This document shows, in pieces, positions 16,250 through 20,237 of a DNA stretch of 20,237 nucleotides. Position numbers and translations under genes: made by a program. Origin of the DNA: a virus; IMG/VR virus record IMGVR_UViG_3300025133_000752, positions 1 through 20,237 of that record; one strand, given 5' to 3'. The notes beneath the pieces are model-generated. The model ran no database searches and was not told where the DNA came from. It saw nothing but the letters and a program-made list of their open reading frames with translations. Each line of letters begins with the position of its first letter. The stretch's first letter is position 1.

Positions 16250-16277
16250 TCACAAGGAAACAAACAAGGTATATATT

Positions 16278-16430
16278 ATGGACACAGAACTTATCAGTTT
16301 TTTAACATTTAGAATTAAGGCACTTGAAAAAGAAGTGGAAACTCTTAAATTCGACAATCACTTATTAGATAGTGAATTAAGTCACTATATAAATAAATCA
16401 CAAGAATTAATCTTAAAACAAAAACAATAA
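16278..16430 (+). CDS. Small coiled-coil protein, first early gene
   Basis: This 50-aa ORF, MDTELISFLTF onward, has strong heptad character (LTFRIKALEKEVETLKFDNHLL) and ends in a Lys/Gln-rich tail. It lies directly downstream of the best promoter in the window and 5 bases before the ERF gene, in an operon with otherwise short gaps. I do not recognise a family. As the first early gene it could be a host-takeover or regulatory peptide, or a partner of the annealing protein. A coiled-coil dimer is the only structural feature I can support. Confidence 0.6.
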   Translation: MDTELISFLTFRIKALEKEVETLKFDNHLLDSELSHYINKSQELILKQKQ

Positions 16431-16435
16431 TTATT

Positions 16436-16960
16436 ATGGCAACAGAAAACACAAACATTTATCAGGCACTAGCTGCATTTCAGCAAGAATGTCCTGTAAT
16501 TCACAAAGGAACTCAAGGTTATGGTTACAGCTACGCTGACCTACCTACAATCTTTAGTATTATTAATCCAATACTACAAGAAAAAGGATTAGGATTTACG
16601 CAACTTATACAAGATAATTCAATCGAAACTATTTTGTTTCACTCTAAATCAGGGCAAACAATTGTAAGTAAAACTACTATTCCTGAAGATGTATCACTAA
16701 AAGGTATGAATGCCTATCAAGTATTAGGTTCAGCAATCACTTATATTAGACGTTACGCATTAAGTAGTATGCTTGGTGTAGTAACAGATAAAGATACGGA
16801 TGCTGCGACTCCCAAACAAGTTAAACGACCTATACTGAAGTCAGATACCAAAGAATTTGATGGAGCTATTAAGTTCATCAAGGATGGTGGTAGAATTTCA
16901 GATATCAGAAAGAAGTATAACGTTTCTACAGAGATAGAGGCATTGTTAAAATTAAAATAA
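16436..16960 (+). CDS. erf: ERF-family single-strand annealing protein
   Basis: This 174-aa protein matches the ERF (essential recombination function) superfamily of phage recombinases, which anneal complementary single strands during recombination and genome circularisation. The signature runs through YGYSYADLPTIFSIINPILQEKGLGFTQ (about 24-51), a middle beta hairpin (SIETILFHSKSGQTIVSK) and GSAITYIRRYALSSMLGVVTDKDTDAA (about 100-126). A Lys-rich C-terminal helical tail (about 128-174) may mediate partner binding. It is followed after 25 bases by an SSB-like gene and then a nuclease candidate, the usual partners. The length is typical of short phage ERF proteins. Confidence 0.88.
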   Translation: MATENTNIYQALAAFQQECPVIHKGTQGYGYSYADLPTIFSIINPILQEKGLGFTQLIQDNSIETILFHSKSGQTIVSKTTIPEDVSLKGMNAYQVLGSAITYIRRYALSSMLGVVTDKDTDAATPKQVKRPILKSDTKEFDGAIKFIKDGGRISDIRKKYNVSTEIEALLKLK

Positions 16961-16985
16961 TAAATAATCATTAAATAGTAAAATT

Positions 16986-17255
16986 ATGAGTCAAGAAAAA
17001 AAGTATGTAGGTAGAGGGAAAAAAGCTGGGAATTTCGATTTAGTAAATTTCAGCATTTCAGAATCAAAAGTTAAAGATAGTTGGTTTGAGTATAACGGAG
17101 AACGTTATTTAAAGATGACTATTGGAGCATTAAAGAACCCTGACAATTATGGTAAAACTCACTCAGTATGGATTGACGAGTACAAGCCTAATGACGAGCA
17201 AACATCCAAACCTAAGAAACAGGCAGAGGATTTAAAGAGTGATTTACCTTTTTAA
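16986..17255 (+). CDS. Small SSB-like protein with DLPF tail
   Basis: This 89-aa protein is predicted beta-rich in its N-terminal two thirds (NFDLVNFSISESKVKDSW, YLKMTIGALK, THSVWIDEY), with a polar linker and a C-terminus of DLKSDLPF. The ending resembles the acidic DDDIPF tip by which bacterial single-stranded-DNA-binding proteins recruit partners. Position right after the ERF gene supports a role in coating or handing over single strands. The body is shorter than a standard OB-fold SSB (about 110 residues for the fold), so it may be a minimal or divergent version. The ssDNA-binding role is inferred from the tail and the neighbours. Confidence 0.6.
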   Translation: MSQEKKYVGRGKKAGNFDLVNFSISESKVKDSWFEYNGERYLKMTIGALKNPDNYGKTHSVWIDEYKPNDEQTSKPKKQAEDLKSDLPF

Positions 17256-17279
17256 ATAGAATTATGTAGGAATATCAAT

Positions 17280-17301
17280 AGGGAGGTTTAAAAGCCTCCT
17301 T
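17280..17301 (+). terminator. Hairpin after the SSB-like gene, possible weak terminator
   Basis: AGGGAGG (17280-17286) pairs with CCTCCTT (17295-17301), with one G-U pair and an 8-base loop. The following bases (TGGTATTTA) lack a proper T run, so it may be a processing or stability element rather than a terminator. Confidence 0.5.
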
Positions 17302-17317
17302 TGGTATTTACAACTAT

Positions 17318-17442
17318 CTTATAACCTGTTGTTGTTTGCAATAACGGTTATGAGGAGTTATCCAACGTTTTAATGTTGGATGGAGAGATGGTATTTCTCT
17401 TATAGATAAACGGAAACACTACGATTATATACTGCTATAGTG
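17318..17442 (+). ncRNA. Candidate structured RNA or leader element
   Basis: Four successive hairpins fill this gap. Hairpin 1 (17318-17354) pairs CTTATAACC and GTTGTTG with CAATAAC and GGTTATGAG: 16 pairs, one bulged T, loop TTTG. Hairpin 2 (17358-17383) pairs TTATCCAACGT with ATGTTGGATGG: 11 pairs including G-U, loop TTTA. Hairpin 3 (17384-17400) has AGAGA/TCTCT with a 7-base loop, and hairpin 4 (17417-17442) has CACTA/TAGTG. The rest of the early operon has gaps under 60 bases. No known RNA family is recognised. It may be a leader controlling the nuclease gene 20 bases downstream, or an independent small RNA. Confidence 0.5.
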
Positions 17443-17461
17443 ACATTATAAAATTAAACTA

Positions 17462-17929
17462 ATGAAAGAAGTATCAAAAGAAAGATTAGACAGATGCTCT
17501 AAGGATGGTGATTATTTTGAGGAGCTATTCAGACAGAAAGTTATTAATAAAGGGTTTGCCTTCCGTAAAAGTACTACAAAAGAGGATTGGTATAAACATA
17601 TAGATTGTTATGTTGATGGTTATGGTGTTGATGTAAAAGGTAACAGACATTTAGAAACTATATGGTTAGAACATACTAACGTTAATGGAAATAAAGGATG
17701 GTTAAAAGGTGATGCTAAATATATTGCATTCCATATAGCTGAACTTAATTGTTTTTCTATATTCAACAGAGTAGATTTATTATACTTTATAGAGGCAAAT
17801 GTTAGATACAAGACAACAAATAAGAATGAGTATTTTAAATTCTATACAAGAGAAAGATGGGGTAAAAAAGATTTAGTTGTTAAAGTTAGGTATAGTGATA
17901 TAAAGCATTTAGAACTAAAACAAATTTAA
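17462..17929 (+). CDS. PD-(D/E)XK-type nuclease candidate
   Basis: This 155-aa protein has a plausible PD-(D/E)XK core: E20 in DYFEELFRQKVINKG (helix), D48 in HIDCYVDG, then D57-V-K59 in YGVDVKGNRH. It continues with WLEHTNVNGNKGWLKGDAKYIAF (about 68-90), which looks like the strand and substrate-side region of small phage endonucleases. These enzymes cut branched or double-stranded DNA during replication and recombination, as T7 endonuclease I and phage resolvases do. Its place between the SSB-like gene and the primase-helicase fits that use. The structured gap lies just upstream. The motif spacing is suggestive but unverified; the specific substrate is unknown. Confidence 0.6.
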   Translation: MKEVSKERLDRCSKDGDYFEELFRQKVINKGFAFRKSTTKEDWYKHIDCYVDGYGVDVKGNRHLETIWLEHTNVNGNKGWLKGDAKYIAFHIAELNCFSIFNRVDLLYFIEANVRYKTTNKNEYFKFYTRERWGKKDLVVKVRYSDIKHLELKQI

Positions 17930-17931
17930 TA

Positions 17932-17963
17932 TTTGTGTAGCTAAACAAAATTTACTATATTAG
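17932..17963 (+). promoter_or_regulatory. Putative Bacteroidetes-type promoter before the 72-aa gene
   Basis: TTTG (17932-17935), a 20-base spacer, then TATATTAG (17956-17963), which matches TAnnTTTG except for one A. It lies just after the nuclease stop and would start transcription near 17970, some 15 bases before the next ATG. Confidence 0.55.
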
Positions 17964-18006
17964 CAAAGAATTAAAACTATATATTATGAATAATTTAAAT
18001 ATAAAA
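17960..18006 (+). repeat. Leader-and-start repeat, copy 1
   Basis: A 47-base segment containing the leader, ATG and first seven codons of the 72-aa gene recurs at 18238-18284 with only three differences, all transitions. The offset between copies is 278 bases. Confidence 0.9.
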
Positions 18007-18204
18007 AGAAGAAAAAAAATAAAGGAACAAAGAAAAGATAATGGAGATAGCTCGTGGTGGTCGTTTGCTTTAAATTTCAAAATGCTCCACGAAGGGTTTG
18101 GATTTTCTTATGATTTCTTTCCTCATAATGAAAGAGAAAATTGGAATACAATCTTATTAAGATTAGGGTTTGTTACATTAATTTATGAATGGGGATATCA
18201 TTAA
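17986..18204 (+). CDS. 72-aa protein of unknown function
   Basis: The first seven residues, MNNLNIK, are identical to those of the winged-helix protein downstream because the leader and start are duplicated. The N-terminus is very basic (KRRKKIKEQRK). The rest is aromatic-rich (SSWWSFALNF, FGFSYDFF, LIYEWGYH) and unlike any family I recognise. With its own promoter-like site and flanking repeats it behaves like an inserted accessory gene. A host-takeover or counter-defence role is conceivable for an early, small, basic-aromatic protein, but nothing in the sequence shows it. Confidence 0.65.
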   Translation: MNNLNIKRRKKIKEQRKDNGDSSWWSFALNFKMLHEGFGFSYDFFPHNERENWNTILLRLGFVTLIYEWGYH

Positions 18205-18237
18205 TATTGTAATTAATTGAGATTAAGAAAATAATAA

Positions 18238-18284
18238 TTAGCAAAAAATTAAAACTACACATTATGAATAATTTAAATATAAAA
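18238..18284 (+). repeat. Leader-and-start repeat, copy 2
   Basis: This copy precedes and includes the start of the winged-helix gene. Unlike copy 1, the bases at the -7 position read ATAATTAG instead of TATATTAG, so this copy probably does not carry a working promoter. Confidence 0.9.
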
Positions 18285-18494
18285 GAAAAAGCATTATTAT
18301 CTCTAATAGGAGTATTAGCTAAAGAGGATGGTTACTGCTTAGCAAGTAATAGCACTTTATCTACTGAGGTTAATATCCACGAGAGAACACTTTACAGAAT
18401 ACTTAATAAATTAGAAGAACTTCATTATATCTATAGAGTAACACAATCTATAGGGAACTACGGAAAAGAAAGAAGAATCTACTTAAATAAATAA
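18264..18494 (+). CDS. Winged-helix DNA-binding protein, replication-initiator-like
   Basis: This 76-aa protein is nearly all one winged helix-turn-helix. A first helix (IKEKALLSLIGVLAKEDG) is followed by a helix-turn-helix around NSTLSTEVNIHERTLYRILNKLEELHYI (about 29-56) and a basic beta wing (RVTQSIGNYGKERRIYLNK). This matches the HTH_36 type found at the N-terminus of phage replication initiators and in small regulators. It ends one base before the primase-helicase start, so it probably helps replication start or controls that gene. It lacks the C-terminal domain of full-length initiators. Regulator versus initiator cannot be settled from sequence. Confidence 0.7.
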   Translation: MNNLNIKEKALLSLIGVLAKEDGYCLASNSTLSTEVNIHERTLYRILNKLEELHYIYRVTQSIGNYGKERRIYLNK

Positions 18495-18495
18495 T

Positions 18496-20237
18496 ATGGC
18501 TGGAATAGAAGATTTTATAAATTTAGATATTCAGCCAAAATCAAGTACTTCAAGACAACAAAAGGTTAAATGTCCTAAATGTAAAGAACAAGGTAAAACG
18601 AACTTAAATGATACTTGTCTTAGTATTAATATAGCTGAGGGTGTTTATAAATGCCATAAATGTAATTGGAGTGGTAAGATTCACAATGAAAAAAGCTTAA
18701 TCGAAATGTCGGAACAAAACAAACAATATAAAACTCCATCAGAAAGCAGTATTTCAATAGTTAATAATAAGGCACTAAAATTCCTAAAGGATAGAGGGAT
18801 AACTCAGGAGGTTATAGATAATAATTACATTAGCTCCTCAAATGATGGTAGAAGTGTTATATTCCCTTATTACAGAGAAGGTATCTTAGTTAACTATAAA
18901 ACAAGAGCAATAAATAGTAAGAAATTCTTTCAGGCTAAAGAGGCTGAACCAATAATGTATAATTATGATAGAATTAATGGTAAGAAATCAATAGTTATTT
19001 GTGAAGGTGAAATGGATTCATTATCTTGGGAAGTTGCTGGTATAACATTCCATACTACCGTTAATCAAGGTGCGCCTAATGTAAGTGATAAGAATATAGA
19101 TAAAAAATTAGAGTGCCTTAATACTTGTTCAGAAGCCTTTGAGAAAGCTAATTCAATATATCTTGCAGTAGATAATGATGAAAATGGTAGATTCTTAGAA
19201 AGCGAACTTATTAGAAGGTTTGGAGCAGAGAGATGTTTTTTAGTTGATTTTAGCCCTTTTAAAGATGCAAATGAGGTATTAGTCCAAGAAGGTGTAGAAA
19301 GTCTTAGAAAACGTATTAAAAATGCTTCTCAACCTAAAGTTGAAGGTATATTTAATGTAGAGGATGTTGTAGACTCAATGCTGGATGGTTATAGGAATGG
19401 ACAAGAAAGAGGAACTACAACGTATATAGAAGAGGTTGATAAGGCTTGGACTTGGAGAGCAGGAGAGGTTAATATTTGGACTGGTTATCAGAATGAAGGG
19501 AAGAGTTTATTTCTTAACCAATTAGCTACAATTAAGGCTGCTATTGATGGATGGAAGTTTGCTGTATTCAGTCCTGAGAATATGCCAATCAAAGATTTCT
19601 TTAATGATATTATTGAGATGTATATTGGTAAGAGTTGTGACCCTTATTACGCTAACAATTATATGAATGAGGATGAGTATAGGGAAGGTATGAACTTCGT
19701 TAATAATAATTTTAATGTTATATATCCTGAAAAGAATTTCACGTTAGATACAATCTTTGCTAAGACAAAATATCTAATAAAAACTCAAGGTATAAGAGCA
19801 TTAATAATTGACCCATATAATACTGTTCAACATAAAATGAATAGAGGAGAGCGAGAGGATTTATATATATCAAGGTTTATGAGTGAATTAAAGAGGTTTG
19901 CTGTTGATAATAATATTTCTGTGCATTTAGTTGCTCACCAAGTTACTCCTCAAAAATCAGAGGATGGAAGATATATAAAACCTGATGTGAATAAGATTAA
20001 AGGTGGAGGAACATTTGCCGATAAGGCTGATAATGTATTATTTGTATGGCGACCTGATAGAGCAATTGATTTTTCATCAAAGAAGGTTACATTTGGAAGT
20101 CAAAAGATTAAGAAACAAAAGTTAGTTGGTTATCCACAAGATGTTGAAGGTATAATGTTTGATATTAAGACCTCAAGGTATTCATTCGATGGTTCAACAC
20201 CATTTGGACAATTAGATTATATTAGACGTAATAATAA
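18496..20237 (+). CDS. Primase-helicase, T7 gp4/DnaB-like, 3' end outside window
   Basis: The frame is open for 580 codons from ATG 18496 to the window end with no stop. The N-terminus has a zinc ribbon (CPKC at 26-29, CHKC at 53-56). A TOPRIM domain follows with CEGEMDSLSW (catalytic E170) and VDNDENG (D226, D228). The C-terminal RecA-like helicase has Walker A GYQNEGKS (330-337), Walker B ALIIDPYN (D439), the sensor-type HLVAHQV and the DnaB-style GGGTFADKADNVLFVWRPD. The protein would unwind the fork and lay primers. Many phages of this type synthesise DNA with a polymerase encoded further downstream. It starts 1 base after the winged-helix gene. Confidence 0.92.
   Translation, partial: MAGIEDFINLDIQPKSSTSRQQKVKCPKCKEQGKTNLNDTCLSINIAEGVYKCHKCNWSGKIHNEKSLIEMSEQNKQYKTPSESSISIVNNKALKFLKDRGITQEVIDNNYISSSNDGRSVIFPYYREGILVNYKTRAINSKKFFQAKEAEPIMYNYDRINGKKSIVICEGEMDSLSWEVAGITFHTTVNQGAPNVSDKNIDKKLECLNTCSEAFEKANSIYLAVDNDENGRFLESELIRRFGAERCFLVDFSPFKDANEVLVQEGVESLRKRIKNASQPKVEGIFNVEDVVDSMLDGYRNGQERGTTTYIEEVDKAWTWRAGEVNIWTGYQNEGKSLFLNQLATIKAAIDGWKFAVFSPENMPIKDFFNDIIEMYIGKSCDPYYANNYMNEDEYREGMNFVNNNFNVIYPEKNFTLDTIFAKTKYLIKTQGIRALIIDPYNTVQHKMNRGEREDLYISRFMSELKRFAVDNNISVHLVAHQVTPQKSEDGRYIKPDVNKIKGGGTFADKADNVLFVWRPDRAIDFSSKKVTFGSQKIKKQKLVGYPQDVEGIMFDIKTSRYSFDGSTPFGQLDYIRRNN

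Larger units (their letters stand above)
15867..16277 (+). other. Late/early intergenic region without a clear gene
   Basis: These 411 bases hold no convincing ORF on either strand. They contain possible -7 elements (TAACTTTG at 15874-15881 and GAACTTTG at 15929-15936, the latter 20 bases after ATTG). A 12-base direct repeat TATTGTTTATGC occurs at 15974-15985 and 16019-16030. Weak inverted repeats lie at 15961-15972 (GTATA-AG-TATAC) and 16004-16017 (AAGAT/ATCTT), with a hairpin at 16050-16077 around TTGCGCAA. A terminator and a good promoter follow. This is a plausible site for an early/late boundary, a small RNA or a replication origin. Confidence 0.6.

Noticed and set aside
17318-17442. tRNA gene in the structured gap
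   Set aside because: The stems do not form a cloverleaf, and there is no T-loop sequence of the TTCRA type or matching acceptor stem.
1-20237. CRISPR array, integrase or lysogeny module
   Set aside because: No regularly spaced repeats, recombinase motifs or repressor-like gene pair was seen; the small winged-helix protein alone does not make a lysogeny switch.

Overview
The window reads as part of a tailed, siphovirus-like bacteriophage genome that infects a member of the Bacteroidetes, most likely a Flavobacteriaceae host. The DNA is strongly AT-rich and every credible gene lies on the + strand with tight spacing or short overlaps. Starts lack Shine-Dalgarno sequences and are preceded by A/T-rich leaders. 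Two intergenic sites resemble the Bacteroidetes promoter (TTTG, about 20 bases, then TAnnTTTG). No integrase, repressor, reverse transcriptase, tRNA or CRISPR array is visible, and the terminase genes must lie outside the window.

Region 1 (1-15866) is the late module. It holds a tail-tip or baseplate-like protein cut by the left edge, a small HExxH protein, a 49-aa ORF, the tape measure protein, an XkdF-type prohead protease, a 51-aa cysteine-rich peptide, an acidic scaffold, the major capsid protein, a probable tail tube protein, a small structural candidate, the portal, and a fusion of a C-type-lectin-like domain to a probable head-tail connector. A small tryptophan-glycine repeat protein, two related fibre-like proteins and a short conserved-looking protein follow. 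The lysis set comes last: a two-helix holin candidate, an XhlA-like protein and an M15 peptidase endolysin. Strong hairpin-plus-T-tract terminators follow the capsid gene and the tail tube gene. The tail blocks lie before the capsid and portal, the reverse of the commonest siphophage order.

Region 2 (15867-16277) is about 410 bases without a clear gene. It has a terminator, a good promoter for the next operon, short repeats and hairpins, and possibly a small non-coding RNA.

Region 3 (16278-20237) is the early recombination and replication module. It holds a 50-aa coiled-coil protein, an ERF-family annealing protein, an SSB-like protein with a DLPF tail, a PD-(D/E)XK-type nuclease candidate, a 72-aa unknown, a winged-helix protein, and a T7 gp4/DnaB-like primase-helicase cut by the right edge. 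Together these would load onto, anneal, process and replicate phage DNA. A 206-base gap inside this module folds into successive hairpins, one of 16 pairs with a single bulge, and is the best candidate for an undescribed RNA element. A 278-base cassette (72-aa gene) is bounded by near-identical 47-base repeats of a leader and start codon.
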